64,000 nt of DNA from Erinaceus europaeus (GCF_950295315.1 NW_026647593.1:1-64000), one strand, 5' to 3'. Counted from the stretch's first letter, positions 31,219 to 43,109 are shown. Numbers and translations are program-made. The notes: generated by a model from the letters alone, not told the origin.

Positions 31219-32470
31219 CTTTTAACAAGGGTTGACAGAAGAAGACTACTCATAAAATGCAACTTGTTGGACAACTAACCAGCTAAGTGCAGGGCTGAAA
31301 AGCAGCTGACCTATTATCCTTCCCTGGTGCAACCTTCATAAGAGGAGCGAGAGTACGATATTCTGACTTGTCCCCTGCCTTGTGAACAGGTAAAGTCTGG
31401 AATGGCCCCTGGGACAATGGAAGCTGCTTTTTACGGACAACCCAAGATACTGCTACCACATCATAATAGAATTACAGTCTGCCTTCCTAGCCTTGGGCTG
31501 TGCGTAAAAGAGGAAATCAGCACAGCATTAAAGGGAAATGCATGTTTGTTTTGAAATGTATTTAAAATCTCCGGCTGGTTAATTACTTAAACACCAGTGG
31601 GTATCTCAGCTACCATGGAAACCTCTAGCTAGCTGATTCCTTTCTGGACCCACCAGACACCCCTTCCAACAACACACACACAAACATATCCACACAATTC
31701 ATATTCATTCACATGTGTGTGTTCTCACTCACTGGAAACACAGCTCGGTAAGAGCTGGGGCATTTAGTCTGTGGGGCTATTTCTTGCTTTCACTGTGCAT
31801 GAGGTACCCAGAGGCAGTGCTAGAAAGGAAGAGCCTTAGGATGTCCATAGTATGTCCTGGGACATTCCTCCCAGTTGCTTTGATTCTAAGCTGGTTGTCA
31901 CTTTCAAATAGAGTAGGACACAAAATACCTCAGTCCCCAAGGCATAGTTAGAGTGAATATTGAACAGTTGTGCCACCAGCTTTGCCACCTACCTGCCACA
32001 AAGTTAAAGAAAAGGTGAGGAAACAAAAGGCTGGGCACACTAGGGACTGGCACCAGAAATAGTGTCACAAGCTCTATAAAATTTCTGATTCATAAATTCT
32101 CTGTGACAGGATAAACTTAATATAAAAACACTATTTCCCCCTACAATTTTCTCTTTTGATTCTTTACACAAGACTTCAATTAGGTCTCATTCTGTTTTTC
32201 TTGGCTAGAGGATGAGAAGATCTGGTTTAAAATGGAAGAGGAAAGCTGTATGAGTAGTCACATCTGGGGACACATCTCTGTCCTGGATGGCTGAGGACTC
32301 TTGGAATTGTCCCTGTCACACAGGGGGTGGGTCCACATATACTGTACTTTTTATTTTCCTGAAAAATCTGTTATATTTAAGCTAGAGATAGGAGAACAGT
32401 TGTGTCGCCTACAGTGGTTGTGTGTGTGTGTGTGTGCGTGGGGTTCTCTCCAAGTGAGAAGAAAGTCAAA
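31219..32470. other. Unassigned intergenic sequence
   Basis: No gene or repeat is recognised. Positions 31500-31640 are less repetitive and contain CTACCATGGAAAC, similar to an RFX X-box half, and CTAGCTAGCTGAT. I can only say that this is a possible conserved element. A short GT run is at 32417-32439. Confidence 0.4.
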
Positions 32471-32479
32471 TCCAGGGTT

Positions 32480-32674
32480 TAAATTCTTCTTCAGGGATGG
32501 GGAAACAGCATAATGAATATATAAAAACAACTTTCATGCCTGAGACTCTGAGGTCCAAGATTCAACCCCCATAGGGCCACCATGTGCCAGAGCTAAATGT
32601 TCTATTCTCTTTTCATCTTTCCCTCTTATTCTCTCTCTGTCACTTCTCTTTTTCACTAAAAATAAATTTATTTC
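32480..32674 (+). mobile_element. tRNA-derived SINE, family B
   Basis: GGGGAAACAGCATAATG head, CCTGAGACTCTGAGGTCC, a B-box-like AAGATTCAACCCC, CACCATGTGCCAGAGCT, then a CT-rich end. It is clearly the same family as 50901-51079 (GGTGACAGCATAATGG, CCTGAGGCTCCTAAGTCC, CACCATAAGCCAGAGCT). Confidence 0.75.
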
Positions 32675-32687
32675 AAAGTAACATTCT

Positions 32688-32966
32688 TTTTAAATTTTGT
32701 ATTTATTTATTTATATTCCCTTTTGTTGCCCTTGTTGTTTTTCATTGTTGTTGTAGTTATTGTTGTTGTTGATGTCATCATTGTTAGATATGACATTGAG
32801 AAATGGAGAGAGGAGGGGAAGACAGAGGTGGGGCAGAACAATGGACCCCTGCAGACCTGTGAAGCGACTCCCCTGCTGGTGGGGGGGGGTGCTCGAACCA
32901 GGATCCTAAGCTAGTCAAGATTTGTGCCAGGTGTGCTTAGCTTGCTGAGATACTGCCTGACTCCCT
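32688..32966 (-). mobile_element. tRNA-derived SINE (family A), minus strand
   Basis: The family A tail, CT/GA-rich middle and tRNA-like head are present in reverse. The duplication AAAGTAACATTCT occurs at 32675-32687 and 32967-32979 exactly. It inserted at the 3' end of the family B SINE just to its left, a SINE-into-SINE pair. Confidence 0.9.
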
Positions 32967-32979
32967 AAAGTAACATTCT

Positions 32980-33985
32980 AAGGGTTTGAGTGGCCTCCAC
33001 TCCTGCAGTGCAGCAGCACTTCACTACTCAACTCTATAATTGCATATTTGCTCCTGTTAGGTCTCGAAATATTAGTGCCTAGTGTATAATTACAGGACTC
33101 CTGAACTGAAGATGCCATGTAACTACAAAATAAGAAGAAAAAATATGTTTAGGGCTGGAGACTATATGAATTTATTAATTACTAGGGAGTTTTATTATGA
33201 ACATCCAAAAAGCAGTGAAACCTCTGATGCAGAGCCTTCTCAAAGGAACTTTAAAGGAGTGATGTAATACCTCAAATATTTCCTTATAAGGTTCCACTCA
33301 CTTTCATCATAACTTGCCATAGTGTGTCTTGGCTGGACTTCAGTGTTGTGGGGGTGGAGAAAGTCAAAGGCCTTAGACAATATGACTGGGTAGATTCTGG
33401 ACCAGCAACCTGGTGGATCTTCAGAGACTAAAGACCACCATCTTCAGGGATAAAATACTTCCACTTCAGGACAATGTAACCAGAATTCAGAGAAAAAGAA
33501 AGAAATTCTTGTGTCTGTCAATATGTTTTCCTAGGATCATCCAGACAGAAGAGAACCCCAGAGTCCAAGACAATAGAGAAGGGAGATCAAGATTGGTCTG
33601 TCTTGTTCACAATAGCCTGAACATTTAGTGGCTTCAGCACAGAATATCCATTCTCAGGAATGAGAGAACCTAACACTGTCTCTATTTGTCACTTTTCCCT
33701 ATGCCAATAGCAGGAAATAGGAAGATAAGGGGTAAAGGAAATGCATGGTAGGTCTTCAAAACTGTACCTTGCTAGGATGTTTCTCAACTTTGTCTAGACC
33801 TGTGACCTTTTTTTTTTCACCATGTATATGGTGAAAAAGAGAGAAATTCTTCTGTCTGTCAAGACACAAGAGTAGTTGGCACAGAGTAGTTGTCACTGCT
33901 AAACAAGTACTGCTCCTTCTTCACTGAAAAAAATGGAAAAATGTATAAGTGACTTGGATTTAATTTTTTCTACTTTTCCTATGTT
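32980..33985. other. Unassigned intergenic sequence
   Basis: I see no repeat family or gene. A T run lies at 33807-33816. Confidence 0.4.
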
Positions 33986-33989
33986 AGTT

Positions 33990-34249
33990 AAAAAGATATT
34001 AAGAGTCATCAAGATAACTCACCTGGCAAAGTTCTTGTATTATTATGTGTTCCTTTTTATCTCTATCTGAAAAAAGTCAGCTTGAACAGTGAAATAGCCC
34101 ATGCAAGAATCCCTAGAGACTATATAATAATGCACCAGGGAGAACTCACAAGTTACCATACACAAGAACCTGGGTTCAAGCTCCTGATTTCCACATGTTG
34201 GGGTTGGGGGGTCTTCATAGGTGATGGAACATTGTTGCTATCCTCTCTA

Positions 34250-34293
<44 letters not shown>

Positions 34294-34435
34294 ATCTATC
34301 TATTTATATCTCTTTCTCCCTTTCCCCATATCTCTCTGTCTCTCACCTCTCCACCTCTTAATTTATCTCTATTCTATATCCAGCTATATTTCACTTCTCT
34401 TATGTTATCTCTATATCAACAAAGTAAAAAAGCAC
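33990..34435 (+). mobile_element. Two old tRNA-SINE fragments with a TATC microsatellite
   Basis: A short SINE-like piece (33990-34078) ends TCTCTATCTGAAAAAAG. A second follows with a B-box-like CCTGGGTTCAAGCTCC near 34170 and a CT-rich end that has expanded to (TATC)n at 34246-34302. Confidence 0.6.
34246..34302. repeat. (TATC)n microsatellite
   Basis: About 12 consecutive TATC units, then degenerate CT-rich text to about 34340. Confidence 0.92.
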
Positions 34436-35224
34436 TACAAGAGTGACATTTTTGTTCTAAACACAGTGAATTGTTGCTGTGTGAGTAGATTATATGACAT
34501 TTCTCATGTTATCTGAGTGTTCCAAAATTTCTGTTGGATTCTGACACCCAACAAAGGACATGCTCAGATGGAGGAACCATGTTTCTGGACTCAAGATCTA
34601 TGTGATCAGATTTCTAATAGGTCAGTAATGTAAAGTCCTGGGGTTTCCTACCCTTGGGTATCAATACTTCCTCCTTATCCCCAGAGTGATGGATGTCTGT
34701 ATGCCATTCGTATCTGCTGACTAAAATGTCTAGAGAAAATCCCTTACCATTTCAGACCTTTATTTTCAGCAGTGTCAGAAAATAATGATGCTTGTTATCC
34801 ACTATGAGAAGGCCTTTTTTAAGCTAATAAGGATGAATGCTGTACTAGTTGTCAAGTGGTAACTTCTGCTTCCATGAATTTCTGTCCAGCAAGTAGCTGT
34901 TTCCCCATGGACTGGAGCTCTGAGACCCTTTTATAGCTCTTGATTCCAATCCCATTAACTCAGTTACTTGAGATCACCAAAGTCCACAAGAGATCCACAA
35001 AAAGAAAACTGGAAGCAATTTGTAATATCACCTCAAAGAAAAGCATCTCAGGCATGAAAACCAAAGACCCCCCAGACCCAGCATCTGCACCAGACACCCA
35101 GCAATCAGTGTGACACTAACTTTGATTTCACTGCAAATTCCCCCTTCACTCACTCACCATGTGCATCTTTGTGTAAACCTCACACATATCTGTATATAAT
35201 TGTAGATAATTGCCTTCTTACATC
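34436..35224. other. Unassigned intergenic sequence
   Basis: Nothing recognised. Confidence 0.4.
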
Positions 35225-35470
35225 CATTTGCTAATTTGTGAAGTTATTTATTTAATTATTTTTAAAAATTTCATTTACTTAATTTTTAAATAGAAACAGA
35301 AAAATAGAAATGGAAGGGGAAAGAGAATGAAAGAGATAGGGAAACACCAAGAGCACTGCTTTACCACACATGAAGCTTTCACCCTACATCTGGGACCAAG
35401 GGCTTGAGAAATATCCTTGTATACTACAACATGTGCACTCAAAGAGGTGAGCAATCAACCAGGCCCACTT
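35225..35470 (-). mobile_element. Older tRNA-derived SINE, minus strand
   Basis: The head is at the right end (GGGCCTGGTTGATTGC on the minus strand) and the body has the same GA-rich stretch and A-rich end (35225-35295) as the copy at 11268-11510. It is diverged. Confidence 0.6.
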
Positions 35471-36009
35471 CTTTAATTTTAAATATTTTCTTCAGGTATC
35501 CAAGAGTGTTCTTCATTATAGCAGAGGGTCTCAGACAGAGGCCATTTCTTTCCACTTTATTCTTAGAGCATTTGATAAGATCAGCTCAGAGCTGCTTCCA
35601 GGTAGCTTTGACTCACTGAGAGGATCTTCACTAAGGATCTTGTGGCAATTTCTGTAGGTGCCTAAAGGAAGAGAGCCAAATCACAACTTTAGATTCTTAA
35701 GAGTCAGCTTGATTATCTTAGAGAACAAGAGTCTTTTACTGTCAGATTTGCACACCAATGGCCTGAATGAAAACAGCATCAAGATAGCACAAATGCATTC
35801 CTATTCAGGCATAAAGTGCATTTGAACATCTGTGTGTACTGTGAGCACTGTAAAGACAAAGATCTATTGGAGAACGGCAGACATGGGTTACCTTTGAAAC
35901 ACTTGGGTTGCAAGCCTGTGTATTGTGCAAATGATTCCTGTGCCCACATTTTAACTTGATTGATTGGCTCTTCTTTCATTAATCAAGAAATACCATTTTG
36001 GTTTTCTAT

Positions 36010-36180
36010 AAAATGTATTTTCTATCTGCCTGTCTGTAAGATAGAGGCAGAGAGGCACAGACAGAGTTAATAAGACTCCATCACCAACGTTCCCTTTAGT
36101 ACAGTGAGTGAGGCTAGGGTCTGGGTTGTGCACATAGCAAAGCAGCATGCTACCCAAGTGAGCTATGTTGCTGGCCTAGA
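36010..36180 (-). mobile_element. Old SINE fragment, minus strand
   Basis: On the minus strand a CTAGGCCAGCAACATAGCTC head, an ACCCAGACCCTAGCC region at the B-box position and a CTCTGCCTCTATCTTACAG part can be read. This is the general SINE layout of the window, strongly diverged. Confidence 0.5.
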
Positions 36181-36559
36181 AATGTTTTTCATTCCATTGG
36201 AACATCCAAGTAACCACATAGCTGAACCCATTTTTCCCAATATTTTGTAACCAGCATAATCATAATTGGAAAATCAGAAGGGATGTTTACTGTAATGATG
36301 GATAAATAGACAACAGTGAGTTTTGCTAGTTGTGAATTATAAGAGAAATTATATTCTGTGTGCCTACAGAAATGCTCACATTGCTCTTCCAGGGAGGCCC
36401 AATGTTTTCTCAATAATCTATTAATTTCACAGCCAGATATTCAAAGGAGGGCATACTCCACACCTATGGAAACTAGTTTCTGCCCTCTAGGAGTCACAGG
36501 TACCCCTTCCTACTACTGAGCCAGTACTTGTTTACAAGGGGTTCTTTTAAGCACTAAAT

Positions 36560-36640
36560 GACAGGATTTGATTGATAGATGCTCCAAGTTTGATCCACAT
36601 ATGTCACAGCTGATTTTTGCTCTTCTCTTTCAGTATTTAA

Positions 36641-36670
<30 letters not shown>
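36560..36670 (+). repeat. SINE 3' fragment with (AAT)n microsatellite
   Basis: A B-box-like AAGTTTGATCCACAT and a CT-rich stretch lead into about ten AAT units at 36641-36670. Confidence 0.6.
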
Positions 36671-36671
<1 letters not shown>

Positions 36672-36798
36672 GTCATTGTAGAAAAAATAGATGGGTCAGA
36701 CAAGGTGTTTCAGTGCATTTATATTATTAAAAATGAGTATATGCAAAGAATGTTTGTATAAATTTTCTCAAAAATAGAAAAGACAAATGCCTTGCCCT

Positions 36799-37658
36799 GA
36801 GATATGCACTTAGGGTTCCAGGAAGATGGCGGACTGAGAAGCTGCTAGCAGCGTGTGCTCTGATCACGTCTTCTGGAAATGGTAGGATTTTCTGCCTTTA
36901 GCAGACCAGTCAATAAGGGGTCCTACTGGTGACACCAAAGAGGTGACTATAATTTAATTTGGGTTAAGAATTAGAGTAAAGGTGGCACGGACTAGCAGGC
37001 GGGCTGCTCCAGACTTCCCAGGCGGCGGCGGGCAAGGCAGGTGCACCGGGCATTGTCCTCCACCCAGGAAGGTGGCTCCTCCTCTGGTTGCAGAGCACTG
37101 CTGGGCAGCCGGCAGAGGACCTGGAGGGAGCACTATAGCTCGGGGGCTTTCTCTTGGGAGTCTCCAGGGACCACCACGACCCTGAGGGGGGGATCCAAAG
37201 ACTTCTTAAGTATAGCTCTCATTGGATCAAAGGAGTTGGAGCTAGTTTTCATTTTCGAGAAATCCTTTAAAAAAGTCTGGAGGGGGGGGTTCCCGGAAAA
37301 TGGTGGACTGAGAAGCTGCTAGCTGCTGAGCTCCGAACACATCTCCTGGAAACAGTAGGATTTTCAGCCTTTAGCAGGCCAGCCAATAAGGGGCCATAGC
37401 AGTGACACCAAGGAGGTGACTATAACTTAATTTGGGTTAAGAATTAGAGTAGGGGAAAAAATTCTTTTTTCTTCCTTTTAATTTTCAAGCATACCTCCTC
37501 CCCCCCCATAAGCAATCCCTGGGGACCACCTCCTAGCAGGATACCCCACACCACCAAAAAGGGTGCTTTTTTTGAATTCACTGATACACATTTGGGAATT
37601 TCCTTGCACTGCTCTTTAATTACAACTCTTTTTCTTATTTTCTCCCTTTTCTCTCTCT

Positions 37659-37711
<53 letters not shown>

Positions 37712-38158
37712 CTTGTCATACACTTCTTCCTTCTTCTTTGCCTTTCAGAATTTGCGAATTATTTGGGGAATAAATCTGACTCAGCGTGGACTCTCTATGT
37801 GTATCTCTGCTCTAGTTCCCTTTCCCCTCTTGTTACCCCTAGAATATACAGTGGATAGTAGATTTGCATAACTGTCTATTCTTGCTATCCTCTCTTTCTT
37901 TTCTCTTTCTTCACTGGGATTTGGTTACTATTTTTTCACGGATTGGAGAAATTGTTTGGCTAACTGGTAACGATTAAACTACTTCAATACTTACTTCAGT
38001 TGCTACTGTAATTTCGGAGGTTGGTGAGTGCAATTGTCATAAAGGTATTTAGTACAGTGTTACTTGTACTCAAGACACAACAACTGAGGAACAATAGAGC
38101 ATAATAAAAGAAACACATAAAAAAGGATACATCAAAAACAAATAAAACTGCTACTCCA
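36799..38158 (+). promoter_or_regulatory. LINE-1 5' UTR with two promoter-like monomers (copy F)
   Basis: The block starting GGTTCCAGGAAGATGGCGGA (36814) recurs at about 37288 as GGTTCCCGGAAAATGGTGGA. Both continue with ACTGAGAAGCTGCTAGC and stay alike for about 175 bp, up to GAATTAGAGTA. The repeat spacing is about 474 bp. The first unit has AAGATGGCGG, the core of a YY1 site, which in human LINE-1 sets the transcription start. The second unit has lost it (AAAATGGTGG). Between them 36980-37200 is GC-rich with many CpGs. A (TC)n run lies at 37661-37708. Confidence 0.78.
37661..37708. repeat. (TC)n microsatellite in the LINE-1 5' UTR
   Basis: Twenty-four uninterrupted TC units, preceded by CTCTCTCTTG. 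Copy I has only mixed CT-rich text at the equivalent place (50585-50630). Confidence 0.93.
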
Positions 38159-39036
38159 ATGAATGAAGACAAGAGCCCAGAAGAAACTACATATCAGCCA
38201 GAAGTAACCATAGATAAGAAAACTATGCATGCAATAATAAACTTATCAATCACAGAAATGAAAACAACATTGGAGGAAAGGAATGGCAGTAGTAGGGAAA
38301 CAACTGTTGAGACCCCCAAGGAAAATATTGATTATCTTGAGGCAATTAAAGAACTGAAAGCTGAAATAGCTGTAATGAAGAAAGAAGCGGAGGCAAGGGA
38401 AAGCATACTAACAGAAGCAGAAAACAGAATTAGTCAGACAGAGGATGAGTAAGAGAAAACGAAGAAAGAGGTGAAAGAGCTCAAAAAGAGATTGAGAGAC
38501 ACTGAAAACAACAACAGAGACATATGGGATGATCTCAAAAGAAGTAACATTCGTATAATTGGCCTACCAGAGGAAGAAAGAGAGGAAGGGGAAGCAAACA
38601 TTCTAGAGGAAATAATGAAGAAAACTTCCCAGACCTGAATAACAGAAAGGATATCAAGGTTCAAGAGGCCCAGAGAGTACCAAACAGAATCAACCCAGAC
38701 CTGAAGACACCAAGACACATCATAGTCACAATGAGAAGAAGTAAGGATAAAGAAAGGATCCTAAAGGCTGCAAGAGAGAAACAAAAAGTCACATACAAGG
38801 GAAAACCCAAAAGATTATCTGCAGACTTCTCCACTCAAACTCTAAAAGCCAGAATGGAGTGGCAAGATATCTATCGAACCCTGAATGAAAAAGGGTTTCA
38901 ACCAAAGATAATATATCCTGCTAGACTTTCATTCAAACTAGATGGAGGGATCAAAACCTTCTTAGATAAACAACAGTTAAAGGAGGCAACCATCACCAAG
39001 CCGGCCCTGAAAGAGGTACTAAAAGACCTCTTATAA
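38159..39036 (+). pseudogene. LINE-1 ORF1 (copy F)
   Basis: ORF1 protein is a trimeric RNA-binding chaperone that coats LINE-1 RNA. The start ATG at 38159 gives MNEDKSPEETTYQPE. The first 97 codons include a coiled coil (EAIKELKAEIAVMKKEAEAR) and end at a TAA at 38450-38452. The same frame continues through NIRIIGLPEEEREEGE, the start of the RNA-recognition fold, until a one-base loss near 38609. The C-terminal domain is open from 38731 to 39036 and ends KEVLKDLL. The full length would be about 293 codons, similar to copies E and I. There are two inactivating changes. Confidence 0.9.
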
Positions 39037-42000
39037 ACAAGAACATCACTATAATACTTGCAATATATCAGAGCAAACAATTTTTTTTAGAACAATGGCA
39101 CTACAATACATTAAATCCATAATATCAATAAATGTCAATGGCTTAAATCACCCATCAAAAGGCACAGGGTGGGGGGATGGATCAGAAAACATAACCCAAC
39201 CATATGCTGCTTGCAAGAATCCCATCTGTCACAACAAGATAAACACAGACTTTAAGCGAAAGGATGGAAAACTATCATACAGGCTAACGGACCACAAAAA
39301 AGGGCAGGAACAGGCATTCTCATCTCAGACACGATAGATTTTAAATTAAATAAAGTAATAAAAGATAGGCAAGGACATTACATAATGATTAGAGGATCAA
39401 TCAGCCAAGAAGAGTTAACAATTATTAACATCTATGCACCCAACGAGGGACCATCTAAATACATTAAGCATCTACTGAAAGAATTTCAAAAATACATCAA
39501 TAGTAATATAAAAATAGTGGGAGACTTCAATACCCCACTCTCACACTTAGACAGATCAACAAAGCAGAGAACCAATAAAGATACAAGAGAATTGAATGAA
39601 GAAATCGACAGACTAGACCTCTTGGACATATTCAGACTCCTCCACCCCAAAAAACTGGAATACACCTTCTTTTCAAATCCACATAACACATACTCAAGGA
39701 TAGACCACATGTAAGGCCACAAAGACAGCATCAATAAATTCAAGAGCATTGAAATAATCCCAAGTATCTTCTCAGACCACAGTGGAGTAAAACTAACATT
39801 TAACAACAAATGGAAAATTATTAAAAGACACAGAATTTGGAAACTAAACAACATGCTCCTTAAGAACGACTGGGTCAAAGACACTCAAACAGGAAATTCA
39901 AATGTTCCTGGAAACTAATGAAAATGAAGGCACAACCTATCAAAATATTTGGGACACAGCTAAAGCAGTACTGAGAGGGAAACTTATAGCCATACAATCA
40001 CATTAAACACCAAGAAGAAGCTCAAATGAACAACCTTACTGCACAACTCAAGGACTTAGAGGAAGAGGAACAAAGGAACCCTAAAGCAACCAGAAGGTCA
40101 GAAATCACTAAAGTTAGAGCAGAAATAAACAACATCGAAAATAAAAGAACCATACAAAAGATCAATGAAGCCAAATGTTGGTTCTTTGAAAGATTAAACA
40201 AAATTGACAAACCCCTAGCCAGACTCACCAAACAAAAAAGAGAGAAGACTCAAATTCATAGAATTGTAAACGATGCAGGAGATATCACAACTGACACCAC
40301 AGAAATGCAGAGAATCCTGCGAAACTTCCAAAAAAAAACTATATGACACCAAGCTAGAGAATCTGGAAAAATGGAACAATTCCTAGAAACCTATGCACTT
40401 CCAAAACTGAACCAAGAAGAACTACAAAATCTAAATGCACCAATCACAGACAAAGACATTGAAACCGTTATTAAGAATCTCTCCAACAACAAAAGTCCTG
40501 GACCAGATGGCTTCACAAACAAATTCTACAAAACTTTCAGGAAACAGTTAATACCCATACTTCTTAAGCTATTCCATAAGATTGAAAAACAGGAATACTC
40601 CCTTCTACCTTTTATGAAGCCATCATCACCCTGATACCAAAAGCTGATAGGGACAGAACAAAAAAGGAAAACTACAGACCAATATCTCTGATGAACATAG
40701 ATGCCAAAATATTAAACAAGATCTTGGCCAACCGGATACAGCAACACATCAAAAAGATTGTTCATCATGACCAAGTGGGATTCATCGCAGGAATGCAAGG
40801 CTGGTTCAACATCCGTAAGTCAATCAATGTCATTCACCACATCAATAAAAGCAAAGCCAAAAACCACATGATTATCTCAATAGATGCAGTGAAAGCCTTT
40901 GACAAAATCCAACACTCGTTCATGCTCAAAACTCTACAAAAAATGGGAATAGATGGGAAATTCCTCAAGATAGTGGAGTCTATATATAGCATACCTACAG
41001 CCAACATCATACTCAATGGACAGAAGTTGAAAGCATTCCCCCTCAGATCGGGGACTAGACAGGGATGTCCACTCTCACCGTTACTCTTCAACATAGTATT
41101 GGAAGTCCTTGCCATAACAATCAGGCAAGAGAAAGAAATCAAAGGAATACAGATTGGAAGGGAAGAAGTCAAGCTCTCACTATTTGCAGATGATATGATA
41201 GTATACATAGAAAGACCTAAAGAATCCAGCAGAAAATTACTGGAAGTTATTAGGCAATATAGCAAGGTATCAGGCTACAAAATCGATGTACAAAAATCAG
41301 TGGCTTTTTTTATGCAAACATTAAATCTGAAGAAGAAGACATCCATAAATTACTCCCATTTACTGTTTCAGCAAAATCAATCAAATACCTAGGAATAAAG
41401 TTGACCAAAGAAGTGAAAGACTTGTATGCTGAAAACTATGAGTCGCTACTCAAGGAAATAGAAACTAATACCAAGAAATGGAAAGATATCCCATGCTCAT
41501 GGATTGGAAGAATAAATATCATCAAAATGAATATTCTCCCCAGAGCCATATACAAATTTAATGCAATACCCATCAAAGTTCCACCAAGCTTCTTTAAGAG
41601 AAGAGAAAAAACACTACAATCATTTATCTGGAACCTGAAAACACCTAGAATTGACAAAACCATCTTAAGGAAAAGAAACAGAAATGGAGGCATCACACTC
41701 CCAGACCTTAAACTATATTATAAAGCCATCATCATCAAAACAGCATGGTACTGAAACAAAAATAGGCACACAGACCAGTGGAACAGAATTGAAAGCCCAG
41801 AAGTAAATCCCAACACCTATGGGCATCTAATCTTTGATAAGGGGGCCCAAAGGATTAAATGGAAACAGGAGGCTCTCTTCAATAAATGGTGCTGGGAAAA
41901 CTGGGTTGAAACATGCAGAAGAATTGAACCACTTTATCTCACCAGAAACAAAAATCAATTCCAAATGGATCAAAGACCTAGATGTCAGACCAGAAACAAT

Positions 42001-42397
42001 CAAATACTTAGAGGAAAACATTGGTAAAACACTTTCCCACATACACCTCAAGGACATCTTTGATGAATCAAACCCAATTGCAAGGAAGACTAAAGCAGAA
42101 ACAAACCAATGGGACTACATCAAATTGAAAAGCTTCTGCACATCCAAGGAAACTATTAAACAAACAGAGAGACCCCTCACAGAATGGGAGAAGATCTTCA
42201 CATGCCAGACATCAGACAAGAAACTAATCACCAAAATATATAAAGAGCTCAGCAAACTTAGCACCAAAAAAGGAAAGGACCCCATCCAAAAATGGGCAGA
42301 GGATATGAACAAACCATTCACTTCAGAGAAGATCCAAAAGGCTAACAAACATATGAAAAACTGCTCTAGGTCACTGATTGTCAGAGAAATGCAAATT

Positions 42398-42407
42398 AAG
42401 ACCACAC
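42398..42407. repeat. Left target duplication of the 192-bp insertion in ORF2
   Basis: AAGACCACAC, repeated exactly at 42600-42609. The preceding bases are AATT, so the junction TT/AAGA is close to the LINE-1 endonuclease preference TT/AAAA. Confidence 0.85.
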
Positions 42408-42599
42408 TTCTTCTTCTAGCGTTTGCCCTTCTTCCGTAGCCAGTCAACAGTGTCAGGTTGAAAGCTGTCAGGAGCTGCTTGTTGCTGTCTTTGAAAGTGA
42501 CTGGGATCCATGTGGATTCAGTCTAGGAAGGATCGTCAGTTTCCCCAATGAATGGGTACTCACGGGATGCACCACGAGAAGGTCGATCCAATGCATCCC
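42408..42599. mobile_element. Unidentified 192-bp insertion inside LINE-1 ORF2
   Basis: Other LINE-1 copies (for example 12680-12720 and 45925-45960) run continuously across this point, so 42408-42599 is an insertion. Exact 10-bp duplications flank it. It is not SINE, LTR or LINE-1 sequence that I recognise. It has higher GC than its host. No poly-A tail is present on either strand; the left end is only CTTCTTCTT. On the minus strand 42511-42416 is a 31-codon open frame ending DTVDWLRKKGKR and a TAG, which has the look of a protein C-terminus. Its other end holds an exact inverted repeat, GGGATGCA (42564-42571) with TGCATCCC (42592-42599). It may be a piece of a processed mRNA or an unknown short element. 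Confidence 0.75.
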
Positions 42600-42609
42600 A
42601 AGACCACAC
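42600..42609. repeat. Right target duplication of the 192-bp insertion in ORF2
   Basis: AAGACCACAC, after which ORF2 resumes as TAAGATACCACCTCAC, in register with other copies. Confidence 0.85.
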
Positions 42610-43109
42610 TAAGATACCACCTCACTCCTGTAAAAATGGCATACGTCAAAAGGGACAGCAGCAACAAATGCTGGAGAGGATGTGGGGACAGTGGAACCCT
42701 TTTACATTGCTGGTGGGAATGTAAATTGGTACAGCCTCTGTGGAGAGCAATCTGGAAAACTCTCAGAAGGCTAGACATGGACCTTCCATATGATCCAGTA
42801 ATTCCTCTCCTGGGGTTATACCCCAATGACTCCATAACACCCAACCAAAAAGAGGTGTGTACCCCTATGTCCATAGCAGCACAATTCATAATAGCTAAAA
42901 CCTGGAAGCAACCCAGGTGCCCAACAACAGATGAGTGGCTGAGAAAGCTCTGGTATATATACACAATGGAATACTATGCAGCTATTAAGAACAATAAACC
43001 CACCTACTCTGACCCATCTTGGACAGAGCTAGAAGGAATTATGGTAAGTGAACTAAGTCAGAAAGATAAAGATGAGTATGGGATGATCCCACTCATCAAC
43101 AGAAGTTGA

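Larger units (their letters stand above)
39095..43109 (+). pseudogene. LINE-1 ORF2 (copy F): endonuclease, reverse transcriptase, Cys-rich domain
   Basis: ORF2 protein nicks target DNA and copies LINE-1 RNA there. The endonuclease domain shows INVNGLN, then after a one-base loss near 39148 IINIYAPNEGP, VGDFNTPLSHLD and SRIDHM, followed at once by a stop (39712-39714). RT blocks are NKSPGPDGF (40490), [20 protein letters not shown] (40680), [29 protein letters not shown] and [13 protein letters not shown] (41180-41220), with the catalytic FADD intact. A TGA follows IIIKTAWY at 41752. The Cys-rich motif [18 protein letters not shown] (CX3CX7HX4C) at 42680-42735 is intact. The stop at 43107 is the family's usual one. 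A 192-bp insertion sits at 42408-42599. Confidence 0.92.

Noticed and set aside
34082..34516. A 144-codon frame with many LSIYLSIYL repeats
   Set aside because: It is a translation of a TATC microsatellite inside a SINE fragment.
36980..37200. A GC-rich, CpG-containing stretch considered as a host CpG island promoter
   Set aside because: It lies within the 5' UTR of a full-length LINE-1 bounded by target duplications.
40834..41265. A 143-codon open frame antisense to LINE-1 ORF2, and similar ones at 42560-42964 and 54041-54574
   Set aside because: They mirror well-conserved ORF2 sequence on the other strand and have no features of their own; the sense frame explains the conservation.
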